Shown in pieces: positions 40,985-48,618 of a stretch of DNA of 64,000 bases. The DNA is from Firmicutes bacterium UBA5559 (GTDB lineage: Bacteria > Bacillota > Clostridia > Peptostreptococcales > Anaerovoracaceae). How positions within the stretch are numbered: position 1 is the stretch's first letter; each line of letters starts with the position of its first letter. Where the stretch lies: positions 27,023 through 91,022 of the forward strand of contig DIMT01000010.1 of NCBI GenBank assembly GCA_002425705.1, written 5' to 3'. Position numbers and translations under genes: made by a program. A model generated the notes under the pieces. That model did no database searches, was not told where the DNA came from, and worked only from the letters and a program-made list of their open reading frames with translations.

Positions 40985-42310
40985 TTATTTGATCATGTTG
41001 TCTACGGAATCCAGAACCTTGTCCAGGATTGCCAGAGCTGTCTTCATTTCTTCTTCGGTGATGGTCAGCGGAGGAGCAACCAGGATCATGTTTTCGTGGG
41101 AGTAAGTGGAGAATCCTTCGGTCTTCAGCATGCCGACGATCTTGACCATCAGGCCTTCTTTGTCGTTGTTGAAGGGAACCAGGGCTTCTCTGGTAGCCTT
41201 GTCCTTAACCAGCTCAACGGAGGAGAACAGACCGATGTGTCGTACCTGTCCTACGCAAGCGTGTTTCTTTTCGATTTCATCCAGGGTATCAGCCAGGACT
41301 TTTCCGACGGTCTTGACGTTTTCTGCTACGTTTAGTCTCTTGTATTCCGCGATGGTAGCCAGAGTAGCTGCACAGCCCATGGGATGAGCGCTGTAAGTCA
41401 GGCCGCAGAACATCTTGTTGTCGTCAAAGTGGTTAGCGATCTTTTCGCTGACGATAACGCCGCCCAGAGGAACGTATCCGCAAGTAGCGCCCTTAGCAAA
41501 GGAAACCAGATCCGGCTTGATGTCGAAGTTGTGGAATGCGAAAGCTTTTCCGGTTCTGTAGAAGCCAGCCATTACTTCGTCGCAGACCATCAGGATGCCG
41601 TACTTGTCGCACAGAGCCCGAACGCCTTCCATGTAACCAGCCGGCGGAATCAGGATTCCGTTGGAACCAACGACGGTTTCCATGAAGATAGCAGCTACGT
41701 GCTGAGGTCCTTCATACTGCAGCTGGTTGTCCAGCAGTTCCAGGTAGAATTCGGTTACATCGGCTTCGCTTTCGAATTTGCAAGCCTTGGGAGCCCGGTA
41801 AGCATAAGGGCCATCGAACTTGATGAATCCCGGTACACCAGGCTCGTTGCTGAATCTTCTGGGTTCGCCAGTCAGGCTTCCTGCGCCGGCAGTAGCGCCG
41901 TGGTAGGATCGGTACATGGAGAATACTTTCCATCTTCCGGTATAAGCCTTTGCGATTTTAATGGCATTTTCATTGGCTTCTGCACCAGCGTTGGTAAAGA
42001 ATACTTTTGCGCCTTCCAGGCCGGATAATTCAACCAGTTCCTTAGCTGCTTCGGAACGAACGTCGATGGCGTATCCCGGTCCGATGAAGGGCATGCTGTC
42101 GGCCTGGTCTTTGATGGCCTGTACGACTGCTTTGTTTCCGTAACCCAGGTTCAGGTTAACCAGCTGTGCGGACATATCCATGTACTGCTTTCCGTCTTCG
42201 TCCCAGAAGTAGATGCCTTCTGCTTTGGTGACTACCATGGGGTTCAGTTTGCCCTGAGCGCTCCAGGAATGCAGGTTATACTTTTTGCTCATTTCTTTGA
42301 TAGCTGACAT
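40985..42310 (-). CDS. Class III PLP aminotransferase (taurine/beta-alanine/GABA-type)
   Basis: 441 residues. FFTNAGAEANENAIKIAK, YRSYHGAT, CDEVMAGFYRTGK (PLP Asp) and FAKGATCGYVPLGG (PLP Lys) are class III omega-aminotransferase motifs. It passes the terminal amino group of an omega-amino acid to a keto acid, giving a semialdehyde. The neighbouring acylating aldehyde dehydrogenase would convert that aldehyde to an acyl-CoA. Taurine (giving sulfoacetaldehyde), beta-alanine or GABA are candidate substrates; sequence alone does not decide. It is the second gene after the sigma-54 promoter. AAGGAG precedes the ATG. Confidence 0.85.
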   Translation of the reverse strand: MSAIKEMSKKYNLHSWSAQGKLNPMVVTKAEGIYFWDEDGKQYMDMSAQLVNLNLGYGNKAVVQAIKDQADSMPFIGPGYAIDVRSEAAKELVELSGLEGAKVFFTNAGAEANENAIKIAKAYTGRWKVFSMYRSYHGATAGAGSLTGEPRRFSNEPGVPGFIKFDGPYAYRAPKACKFESEADVTEFYLELLDNQLQYEGPQHVAAIFMETVVGSNGILIPPAGYMEGVRALCDKYGILMVCDEVMAGFYRTGKAFAFHNFDIKPDLVSFAKGATCGYVPLGGVIVSEKIANHFDDNKMFCGLTYSAHPMGCAATLATIAEYKRLNVAENVKTVGKVLADTLDEIEKKHACVGQVRHIGLFSSVELVKDKATREALVPFNNDKEGLMVKIVGMLKTEGFSTYSHENMILVAPPLTITEEEMKTALAILDKVLDSVDNMIK

Positions 42311-42368
42311 TTTAATTCTCCTTTTTATAAAATCATTAGCAATATATGATACTAAATCATTTGGCAGC

Positions 42369-43790
42369 TTATTTGAATTCTGCTACGATCTCTGCCGGGA
42401 ACAGGTCCTCGTCCTTAGGCTGGAAGGAAGGAATGGGCCGAGCAACATAGGTGAAGTTCAGCAGGTCTTTCCAGGTAGCATTGTGGGAGATGCTGTTGTG
42501 ACCCCAGGTACCGCATCCCAGTGTCATAGACATGGGGAATCCGCAGGTCCAGGAACCGGAGTTGGACAGGGACTGAGGCAGGTTTACGCAGACTTTGCAT
42601 ACGGGAATCATTTCGCCCAGCTTGGTGACTCTTTCTTTGATAGTTGTATGGATACCGATGCTGTGGCCTTTGCCCTGATATTCCAGGATGTTCATGACTT
42701 TTTCTACAGCATCATCAAAATCCTTGGCTTTTCTGACGCCGGAAACCGGGGATAATTTTTCGCCGGTGAAGGGGAAGTCGTTTCCGTATCCGCCATTTTC
42801 TTCTGCCATCAGCATAACCGTTCCTTCGGGAACTTCGATTCCGGCAGCTTCAGCGATCTTAGCAGCAGGCTGAGCAACGATGTGCCGGTTCAGGTCGTGG
42901 TTAGCGGGGGATTCGGGCCAAAGGGTCTTGAGCAGCTTCTGCTTGTCTTCGGAATCTTCCTTGATCAGGAATGCGCCTCTTTTTGCCATAGCAGCCATGA
43001 AGTCGTCATAGCAGCTTTCGAAGACAACGATGTTGTTTTCGGTGGAGCAGGAAGTAGCGTTGTCAAAAGTCTTGGATCGGACGATCAGGTCAGCAACCTG
43101 GTCCATATCAGTAGTTCCGTCAACGATGGAAACAACGTTTCCGGTACCTACGCCGATGGCCGGGTTTCCGGAGGAGTAAGCCTGTCGTACCATGGGTGTT
43201 CCGCCGGTAGCCAGGATGAAGTCAACCTGCTTCATCAGCTGAGCAGAAGCCTCGATGGATACATAATCGGGATCGATGGCCTGAACCAGGTCAGCCGGTG
43301 CGCCGCACTTGACGATGGTTTCCCGGATCATGTCGGTAACAGCCATGTTGGTCTTTCTTGCTTTGGGGTGGGGAGCCAGGATGATGGCGTTTCTGGTTTT
43401 CAGAGCCATCAGGGCTTTTACAACTGGAGTGGCTTCGCCGTTGGTTACAGGAATGATGGCACCGATCACGCCCATGGGCTTTGCATAGACTTCCATGCCC
43501 ATTTCTTCGTCAACGGAATATAAACCGACGGAAGGCTTGCCCTTCATCTGGAAGTAAGCACCTTTAACTTTTCCGTACATTTTTAATTCTTTGTCCTTGG
43601 GTACACCCATGCCGGACTCTTCCACCAGCATTTCCCCAAACTTCAGAGCAACCTCGGGCTTGGTCAGCTGATAAGCAACTGCAGCGGTCAGTTTTTCTAC
43701 CATTGCCTGGTCGAAACCTTCTGCGATTTTCTGGGCTGCATGGCCTTTAGCCACTAAGTCCGCAACGTACGCTTCGTAATTGATAGACAT
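42369..43790 (-). CDS. CoA-acylating aldehyde dehydrogenase (sulfoacetaldehyde/semialdehyde type)
   Basis: 473 residues of the ALDH superfamily, short acylating type without a fused alcohol dehydrogenase. PMGVIGAIIPVTN and ATGGTPMVRQAY bind cofactor, FDNATSCSTENN carries the catalytic Cys, and CGTWGHNSIS near the C-terminus fits SauS/SucD/AdhE-N relatives. It oxidises an aldehyde plus CoA to acyl-CoA with NAD(P). Paired with the class III aminotransferase 58 bases downstream it forms a two-step amine catabolic route. First gene after a sigma-54 promoter; AAGGAGG ribosome site. Confidence 0.87.
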   Translation of the reverse strand: MSINYEAYVADLVAKGHAAQKIAEGFDQAMVEKLTAAVAYQLTKPEVALKFGEMLVEESGMGVPKDKELKMYGKVKGAYFQMKGKPSVGLYSVDEEMGMEVYAKPMGVIGAIIPVTNGEATPVVKALMALKTRNAIILAPHPKARKTNMAVTDMIRETIVKCGAPADLVQAIDPDYVSIEASAQLMKQVDFILATGGTPMVRQAYSSGNPAIGVGTGNVVSIVDGTTDMDQVADLIVRSKTFDNATSCSTENNIVVFESCYDDFMAAMAKRGAFLIKEDSEDKQKLLKTLWPESPANHDLNRHIVAQPAAKIAEAAGIEVPEGTVMLMAEENGGYGNDFPFTGEKLSPVSGVRKAKDFDDAVEKVMNILEYQGKGHSIGIHTTIKERVTKLGEMIPVCKVCVNLPQSLSNSGSWTCGFPMSMTLGCGTWGHNSISHNATWKDLLNFTYVARPIPSFQPKDEDLFPAEIVAEFK

Positions 43791-43853
43791 ATTTTTTCCT
43801 CCTTAGATAAAAGTAACAAGAATGTCAGCATGACTGCTGATGCCTTATATTAG

Positions 43854-43869
43854 AGCAAGAGCCGTGCCA
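43854..43869 (-). promoter_or_regulatory. Sigma-54 promoter of the aldehyde dehydrogenase/aminotransferase operon
   Basis: Minus strand TGGCAC-GGCTC-TTGCT matches the -24/-12 consensus TGGCAC-N5-TTGCW exactly. It lies 64 bases upstream of the dehydrogenase start. The gene next upstream encodes a sigma-54 activator. Confidence 0.92.
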
Positions 43870-44020
43870 ACTTTAATGATATGGACTCGCAACAGGGTAT
43901 GTATCCTGTATACGAAATACCCAGACCTGGAAACCCACGTTTTCCAACGGCTTTCCTGGAGATTTTAATAAAACTTTAGAGGACTTGACATTTGGAAAAA
44001 ACCTGGAAAAAGCAACGGGT

Positions 44021-44167
44021 GATACAAATGTGAATCGGACAATTTGTGAAAATTTAGCTGATTTTGATTTCGGAACCGGAAGCCCCCATAAATGAAGCCT
44101 CAAGGGTTTCAGCCCGGCCAAAAAACAATCGATGCAAATATGAATCGGTGATGCAAATATGAATCGG
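44021..44167. promoter_or_regulatory. Three repeated enhancer-like sites (UAS) upstream of the sigma-54 promoter
   Basis: GATACAAATGTGAATCGG at 44021-44038, and GATGCAAATATGAATCGG at 44131-44148 and again at 44150-44167. The sites lie roughly 150-300 bases upstream of the promoter, the usual range for enhancer-binding proteins, and the last two repeat every 19 bases. They are inferred to bind the activator encoded at 44184-45566. The rest of the 43791-44183 gap holds no gene I can support. Confidence 0.75.
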
Positions 44168-44183
44168 ACTTTGGGGCTTTTTT

Positions 44184-45566
44184 TCAGTGTTCTGATTGGG
44201 GGATTCCGTACTTATTCAATTTGCGGACCACCGTAGGCTGGCTGACATCCAGCACTTTGGCCATGGTCCTGGTGGACCGGTATTTCTTATAAGCCCGCCG
44301 CAGGATATCTTTCTCTGCTGCCTCCAAAGCATTCTTCAGGGTCAGGTTATCCGGATGCCGGGGTGTATCGCCGGTAACGGATGCCTGGATGAACTGGGGG
44401 ATGTTTTCCGGCAGAATCACGTTTCCCTTGGTGGTGATGACCAGACGCTCGATGATGTTATGAACTTCCCGGACATTTCCCGGCCAGCCGTATCGCAGCA
44501 GAATCGCCATCGCGCCGGGGTCGATGGTCTTGTGATCATTGATTTTTTCATTGTAGGTTTCCAGGATGGAAAGAATCAGCGGATGGATGTCTTCGTAACG
44601 CTCCCGGAGAGGGGGCACGTGGATCGGCACCACATTGAGCCTGTAATAGAGGTCTTCCCGGAAAGCACCCAGGAGTACCTGGCTGTGAAGGTCCTTGTTG
44701 CTGGCAGAAATGATCCGGACGTCGATGGGAATGCTGCGGACGCCGCCCACTCGGGTGATCTCCCGCTCCTGGATGACCTGAAGCAGTTTGACCTGAAGAT
44801 TCAGGGGAAGTTCGGAAATTTCATCCAGAAAGATGGATCCCTTTTGGGCGACTTCAAAGAGCCCTTTCTTGACTTCATTACGGGAACCGGTGAAGGAGCC
44901 CGGTTCATAACCGAACAGTTCCGATTCGATCAGGTTCTCCGGGATGGCCCCGCAGTTGACCTTTACAAAAGGAAAGGAAGACCGCTTGCCACTTTCGTGA
45001 AGCAGCTTGGCCACCACTCCTTTTCCCACCCCGGACTCCCCGGTGATGAGGACGGTGGAATCCAGGTCTGCCAGCCTTTTAATCAGCTGGAAGATGTTGA
45101 ACATGACCGGGCTGTTGGCGATGAGGCCGTTGGCAACCAGGTGCTTATCCTGAAATTTCAAATCCTCCAGGGCGCTTTCCACCGAATTCAGTTTGTTCTG
45201 CAGAAGGCTCAACTCGGTGATATCCCGGGAGGTGGTAATGATTTTGCTTAATTTGCCGGTGTCGTCAAACACCGGAGTGCCGGTGGAAAGGATTTTCTTT
45301 CCGTCCTTGTTTTCGTGGACAATGGTCACCTCCTCTTTCCGTTCCATGACCAGCCGGGCCACAGAAGGATTGAACAGGCCGATGCTCTCCAGATAGGCTA
45401 CATTCTTGCCCCGGATTTCTTCCGGGGTGATTTTATAAAGCTCGGAGCAGGCCTTGTTGCACCAGATGGAATTGCCCCCCGCATCATCGATGAAAACAGC
45501 ATCCTTGATGCTGTTCAGGATGGGGAGAATGTCGGTTGCTTCAATGTCTTTGATAAAGTTATCCAT
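44184..45566 (-). CDS. Sigma-54-dependent activator with PAS sensor
   Basis: 460 residues: PAS (about 10-120; KDAVFIDDAGGNSIWCNKAC), AAA+ (about 150-380) and a C-terminal Fis-type HTH (TRTMAKVLDVSQPTVVRKLN). Walker A GESGVGKG, Walker B GSIFLDEISELP, and RYGWPGNVRE are intact. The sigma-54 contact loop reads GSFTGS rather than GAFTGA. It should sense a cytoplasmic signal or the amine substrate and open the promoter at 43854. The start at 45566 (MDNFIKD) is chosen because the upstream 43 codons have no family resemblance and include the 5' UTR; GAGAGGG lies 13 bases before it. Confidence 0.92.
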   Translation of the reverse strand: MDNFIKDIEATDILPILNSIKDAVFIDDAGGNSIWCNKACSELYKITPEEIRGKNVAYLESIGLFNPSVARLVMERKEEVTIVHENKDGKKILSTGTPVFDDTGKLSKIITTSRDITELSLLQNKLNSVESALEDLKFQDKHLVANGLIANSPVMFNIFQLIKRLADLDSTVLITGESGVGKGVVAKLLHESGKRSSFPFVKVNCGAIPENLIESELFGYEPGSFTGSRNEVKKGLFEVAQKGSIFLDEISELPLNLQVKLLQVIQEREITRVGGVRSIPIDVRIISASNKDLHSQVLLGAFREDLYYRLNVVPIHVPPLRERYEDIHPLILSILETYNEKINDHKTIDPGAMAILLRYGWPGNVREVHNIIERLVITTKGNVILPENIPQFIQASVTGDTPRHPDNLTLKNALEAAEKDILRRAYKKYRSTRTMAKVLDVSQPTVVRKLNKYGIPQSEH

Positions 45567-45666
45567 ATATACTGACTGGCCCTCTCTTTGCGGGTTTGGA
45601 TTCCCTGCTGGTGTATCTGAATGATAACATAGATTATTGTAGTTCCGTTGAAGTCTGTGTGATGTT

Positions 45667-45695
45667 ATTATATAATGAAGGGGAAAAAAGTGCAA
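45667..45695 (-). promoter_or_regulatory. Promoter of the sigma-54 activator gene
   Basis: Minus strand TTGCAC (45695-45690) and TATAAT (45672-45667) with 17 bases between. It is divergent from the infC promoter 18 bases away. Confidence 0.75.
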
Positions 45696-45712
45696 GGCAG
45701 AGGAAATAAGGG

Positions 45713-45741
45713 TTGACGACGGTATAAGTTAATGGTATATT
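45713..45741 (+). promoter_or_regulatory. Promoter of infC-rpmI-rplT
   Basis: TTGACG at 45713-45718 and TATATT at 45736-45741 with a 17-base spacer. About 150 bases of leader follow before infC. Confidence 0.8.
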
Positions 45742-45746
45742 AATTT

Positions 45747-45889
45747 GGTACGAAGAAGAAGTTATCCGCTTCTCACCTTTACGGCGCAGGCTGTCTGGGT
45801 TAATAGTTGTTTATGACATGCTCATGGGCGTGCTGACAGAAGCGGATGCGGAAGTATCCGCTTTTTTATTTTGCAGGAGGTGCAAGGAC
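45747..45889 (+). ncRNA. infC leader (L20-leader-like) with attenuator
   Basis: The untranslated leader ends in a terminator hairpin (AAGCGGAT at 45840 pairing with ATCCGCTT at 45856, then T run) just before the infC ribosome site. In Bacillus the infC-rpmI-rplT leader binds L20 and terminates transcription; position and layout are the same here. The L20-binding fold was not verified. An open frame through this leader from 45818 is not taken as coding. Confidence 0.75.
45840..45867 (+). terminator. Attenuator terminator before infC
   Basis: 8-bp stem AAGCGGAT/ATCCGCTT with an 8-base loop and six T. Expected to be conditional on L20 level. Confidence 0.85.
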
Positions 45890-46414
45890 ATTAGCAAGGA
45901 AAATTTGATCAACGAAGAGATTCGTGATAAAGAACTGAGAGTTATTGACAGTGATGGTACACAGCTGGGCGTTATGTCCCTGGAGGATGCCATGGCTCTG
46001 GCCAACGAACGGAAGCTGGACCTGGTGAACATTTCTCCCACGGCCAAGCCGCCGGTGTGTAAGATTCTTGATTATGGAAAGTATCGTTATGAACTTCAGA
46101 AGAGAGAAAAGGAAGCCAAGAAGAAGCAGAAGACTACCCAGGTAAAGGAAATCCGGCTCAGCACCTTCATCGAAGATCATGATATCATGGTGAAAGCCAA
46201 TACCGCAGCCAAGTTCCTGAAGGACGGCGATAAGGTAAAGGTAAGCCTGCGATTCCGGGGAAGAGAAAAGGATTATGTCAACAAAGGGCTTGATGTGATG
46301 AAGAAGTTTTCTGATGCAGTCGCCGAATTCGGCGTAATCGAGAAAAAGCCTGAATTTGAAGGCAGAAGCTTGACGATGATCTTGACGCCCAAGGCAGAAA
46401 AAGCAGAAAAATAA
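45890..46414 (+). CDS. infC: Translation initiation factor IF-3
   Basis: 174 residues. The start is the rare ATT at 45890: AGGAGG (45875-45880) is 9 bases upstream and the protein then begins (M)SKENLINEEIR as in other IF-3. The ATT start is the conserved feature by which IF-3 limits its own synthesis. Motifs: DSDGTQLGVMSLEDAMALA, SPTAKPPVCKILDYGKYRYE and the C-domain RFRGREK. It binds the 30S subunit. It is followed by rpmI and rplT in the standard order. Confidence 0.97.
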   Translation: MSKENLINEEIRDKELRVIDSDGTQLGVMSLEDAMALANERKLDLVNISPTAKPPVCKILDYGKYRYELQKREKEAKKKQKTTQVKEIRLSTFIEDHDIMVKANTAAKFLKDGDKVKVSLRFRGREKDYVNKGLDVMKKFSDAVAEFGVIEKKPEFEGRSLTMILTPKAEKAEK

Positions 46415-46503
46415 AGGACTCGCGGGATCCTGGACCCGTCTCCCCAAGGAGGCGGCGATACCCCGTGGAAAGAATTTCTATAGCATAGGAGGAAGTAGAA
46501 AAA

Positions 46504-46704
46504 ATGGCTAAAAACAAAATGAAGTCTCATCGAGGCGCAATGAAAAGATTCCGACTGACCGGTTCCGGTAAAGTAAAGAGGAACAAGGCATACAAAAGCC
46601 ACATCCTGACCAAGAAGGCTGCCAAGAGAAAAAGAGGGCTGCGAAAGGCCACTTTGCTGACTAGTGCTGATTTAAAGCGAATCAAATCTGTATTGAACAA
46701 ATAA
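46504..46704 (+). CDS. rpmI: Ribosomal protein bL35
   Basis: 66 residues. KNKMKSHRGAMKRFRLTGSG and KKAAKRKRGLRKAT are typical bL35 sequence, strongly basic. AGGAGG lies upstream of ATG 46504. Middle gene of infC-rpmI-rplT, 18 bases before rplT. Confidence 0.98.
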   Translation: MAKNKMKSHRGAMKRFRLTGSGKVKRNKAYKSHILTKKAAKRKRGLRKATLLTSADLKRIKSVLNK

Positions 46705-46722
46705 TTGGGAGGGTAATGAGTA

Positions 46723-47079
46723 ATGGCAAGAGTAAAAAAGGGTGTTAACGCCCATAAGAGACATAAGAAAGTACTGAAGCAGGCAAAGGGATTTTACGGA
46801 ACCAAGAGCAAGGTGTTCCGGGCAGCAAATCCGGCTGTGATGAGAGCTCTGAGATCTGCTTATGTAGGACGAAAGAACAAAAAGAGAGAATACCGAAGAC
46901 TGTGGATCGCCCGAATCAATGCGGGAGCCAGAATGAACGGCCTTTCCTATAGCCGTCTGATTGACGGACTGAACAAGGCGGGGATTGAAATCAACCGAAA
47001 GATGCTGGCTGAACTGGCTGTCTATGATATGCCTGCATTCGCTCAGCTCTGCGATACCGCCAAGAAAGCTTATAAATAG
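46723..47079 (+). CDS. rplT: Ribosomal protein bL20
   Basis: 118 residues. MARVKKGVNAHKRHKKVLKQ and the C-terminal LAVYDMPAFAQL region match bL20, needed for early 50S assembly. It probably represses the operon through the leader at 45747. GGGAGGG precedes the ATG. Confidence 0.98.
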   Translation: MARVKKGVNAHKRHKKVLKQAKGFYGTKSKVFRAANPAVMRALRSAYVGRKNKKREYRRLWIARINAGARMNGLSYSRLIDGLNKAGIEINRKMLAELAVYDMPAFAQLCDTAKKAYK

Positions 47080-47121
47080 ATTTCAATATTTTTTATAGCA
47101 GAACAATAGAGATGGATTTTT

Positions 47122-47167
47122 AATCCTCTGGAATCAGGACGTTGCAGTCCCGGCCAGAGGATTTTTT
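47122..47167 (+). terminator. Terminator after rplT
   Basis: AATCCTCTGG pairs with CCAGAGGATT, with an inner GGAC/GTCC stem, followed by six T. Confidence 0.92.
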
Positions 47168-47266
47168 CGTGGGGATTTGGTGAAATTTCCGAAACTGGTT
47201 TCCCGGAAGCCGGAATTCGTGTATAATCGTATTTGTTATGGAATTTGACAGAGAAAGGAAAATCAT

Positions 47267-48361
47267 ATGATGATAAAAAAAATAATCGGTCTTACCCTGG
47301 CGGCACTTCTGACTTTCAGTCTGGCGGCTTGCGGAGGCAAAGATTTTGCCGGGAATTACAAGTACAAACTGGAGGACTACGTGAAACTGGGGGAATACAA
47401 GGGCCTGGAATATCAGGATTCCGCCATTGCTGTAACCGATCAGGAAATACAAGCGGAAATTGACAACCGGTTGGCGGCAGCCAAAGGAACAGAAGGTTTT
47501 AACACCGAACTGAAGGATGAGACAGTGGAAAATGGAGATGTCCTCAGCATCGACTTCCTGGGCAAAGTGGACGGAGTGGCTTTTGAAGGAGGAGCAGGAG
47601 AAGATTATTCTCTGACCATCGGCTCCGGCCAGTTCATTCCCGGCTTTGAAGAAGGGCTGATCGGATGGAAGATAGGAGATAAAAAAGACCTGAATGTGGC
47701 TTTCCCGGCTGATTATGGCTCGCCGGAGCTGGCCGGCAAGGACGCCGTCTTCACCGTTACCATCAACAGCGGAACAAGGCCGGTGACGCCGGAATACGGA
47801 CTGGATTTCGTCACAGCTACTTCAGAATTTAAATCCCTGGAAGAGTATGAAGCTGCAGTGAAGGAAGAACTGCTCCAGAAAAAAACGGATGAGGCCCTGG
47901 CACTGAAGCAGAACACCCTGTGGAATCAGGTTATGGAGAATGCAGAGATCCTTGGTTATCCCGAGGGGGAAGCGGATGCCCGAAAGCAGGAAAACATTGA
48001 CTATTATACCAATTACGCCAAGCAGTACGGGATGGATCTCAACGCCTTTGTAACGGCCTACTTCGGTATGGACGAAGCGTCCTTCTCCGAGTATCTGGAT
48101 ATGTATGCCCAAACCATCGTGGAACAGGAGATGGTCATGTATGCCATTGCCAAGGCAGAGGGCATCAGCCTCAGCGACAAGGAATACAAGGATCTGCTGG
48201 TGCTGACGCTGAAAGAACAGGGCTTCAGCGGAGAGGATGCCTTTAAGAGCCAGAGCGGCATGAGTTTTGAAGAGTACGCTGGTAAGGAAAATCTGCAGAA
48301 AACCTTCCTGCTTGAAAAGGTCATCAACTTTATCGTTGAAAACGCTGTCGAAAAAGCATAA
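47267..48361 (+). CDS. Trigger-factor-like FKBP peptidyl-prolyl isomerase lipoprotein
   Basis: 364 residues. The signal MMIKKIIGLTLAALLTFSLAAC gives a lipoprotein (lipobox LAAC). Residues about 80-170 are an FKBP-type isomerase domain (NGDVLSIDFLGKVDGVAFEG, LTIGSGQFIPGFEEGL), and about 190-350 a helical trigger-factor C domain. The ribosome-binding N domain is absent, replaced by the lipid anchor, so it likely folds or holds exported proteins outside the membrane, like PrsA. A TATAAT lies at 47222-47227. AAAGG supports ATG 47267, with ATG 47270 the alternative. Confidence 0.87.
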   Translation: MMIKKIIGLTLAALLTFSLAACGGKDFAGNYKYKLEDYVKLGEYKGLEYQDSAIAVTDQEIQAEIDNRLAAAKGTEGFNTELKDETVENGDVLSIDFLGKVDGVAFEGGAGEDYSLTIGSGQFIPGFEEGLIGWKIGDKKDLNVAFPADYGSPELAGKDAVFTVTINSGTRPVTPEYGLDFVTATSEFKSLEEYEAAVKEELLQKKTDEALALKQNTLWNQVMENAEILGYPEGEADARKQENIDYYTNYAKQYGMDLNAFVTAYFGMDEASFSEYLDMYAQTIVEQEMVMYAIAKAEGISLSDKEYKDLLVLTLKEQGFSGEDAFKSQSGMSFEEYAGKENLQKTFLLEKVINFIVENAVEKA

Positions 48362-48388
48362 AAAATATCTGCTCCTGCAAAAAAAATA

Positions 48389-48417
48389 TTGAGTCTCAAG
48401 TCACACCGTGGTATATT
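48389..48417 (+). promoter_or_regulatory. Promoter of the glycine riboswitch/AGCS transcript
   Basis: TTGAGT at 48389-48394 and TATATT at 48412-48417, 17 bases apart, about 30 bases before the aptamer. A hairpin without T run (ATAGTCGGCC/GGCCGGCTAT, around 48420-48445) follows. Confidence 0.75.
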
Positions 48418-48446
48418 CATATAGTCGGCCATTTGGCCGGCTATAT

Positions 48447-48560
48447 GATTCTCTGGAGAGTCTCGAATGAGCGCCGAAGGTGTACGGCAGGGAAACCTGT
48501 TAATCTCTCAGGCAAAAGGACAGAGCAAATAGTTCGATTACAAGCTATTGAGATGTCTTT
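48447..48560 (+). ncRNA. Glycine riboswitch, singleton aptamer
   Basis: The aptamer core shows GGAGAG, GCGCCGAAGG, and AATCTCTCAGGCAAAAGGACAG in order, the glycine riboswitch signature. Only one full aptamer is seen; an AATAG/CTATT hairpin follows and could be the ghost aptamer known from singleton forms. It sits before a terminator and an AGCS symporter gene, so glycine or alanine uptake is likely the regulated function. Boundaries approximate. Confidence 0.9.
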
Positions 48561-48567
48561 TCTCTGG

Positions 48568-48592
48568 AAAGTCGATTCGTCGGCTTTTTTTT
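48568..48592 (+). terminator. Expression-platform terminator of the glycine riboswitch
   Basis: AAAGTCGA and TCGGCTTT pair around a TTCG tetraloop, followed by T8 (48585-48592). It lies 26 bases before the symporter start. Confidence 0.85.
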
Positions 48593-48618
48593 ATTTGTTT
48601 TATGGAGGAGAGAAAAAA

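Noticed and set aside
41384..43523. Long open frames on the plus strand opposite the aminotransferase and dehydrogenase genes
   Set aside because: They are mirror frames of strongly conserved enzymes and show no family features or ribosome sites.
40985..43790. Firm assignment to taurine degradation (Tpa/Toa plus SauS)
   Set aside because: The enzyme pair fits, but no sulfite-releasing enzyme, sulfonate transporter or isethionate gene is in the window; beta-alanine and GABA remain possible.
45818..45889. ATG start for infC 24 codons upstream
   Set aside because: It runs through the attenuator hairpin; the conserved IF-3 N-terminus begins at the ATT behind AGGAGG.
48433..48618. In-frame N-terminal extension of the AGCS symporter
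   Set aside because: The stretch is the glycine riboswitch and its terminator; a strong ribosome site at 48604-48611 marks ATG 48619.
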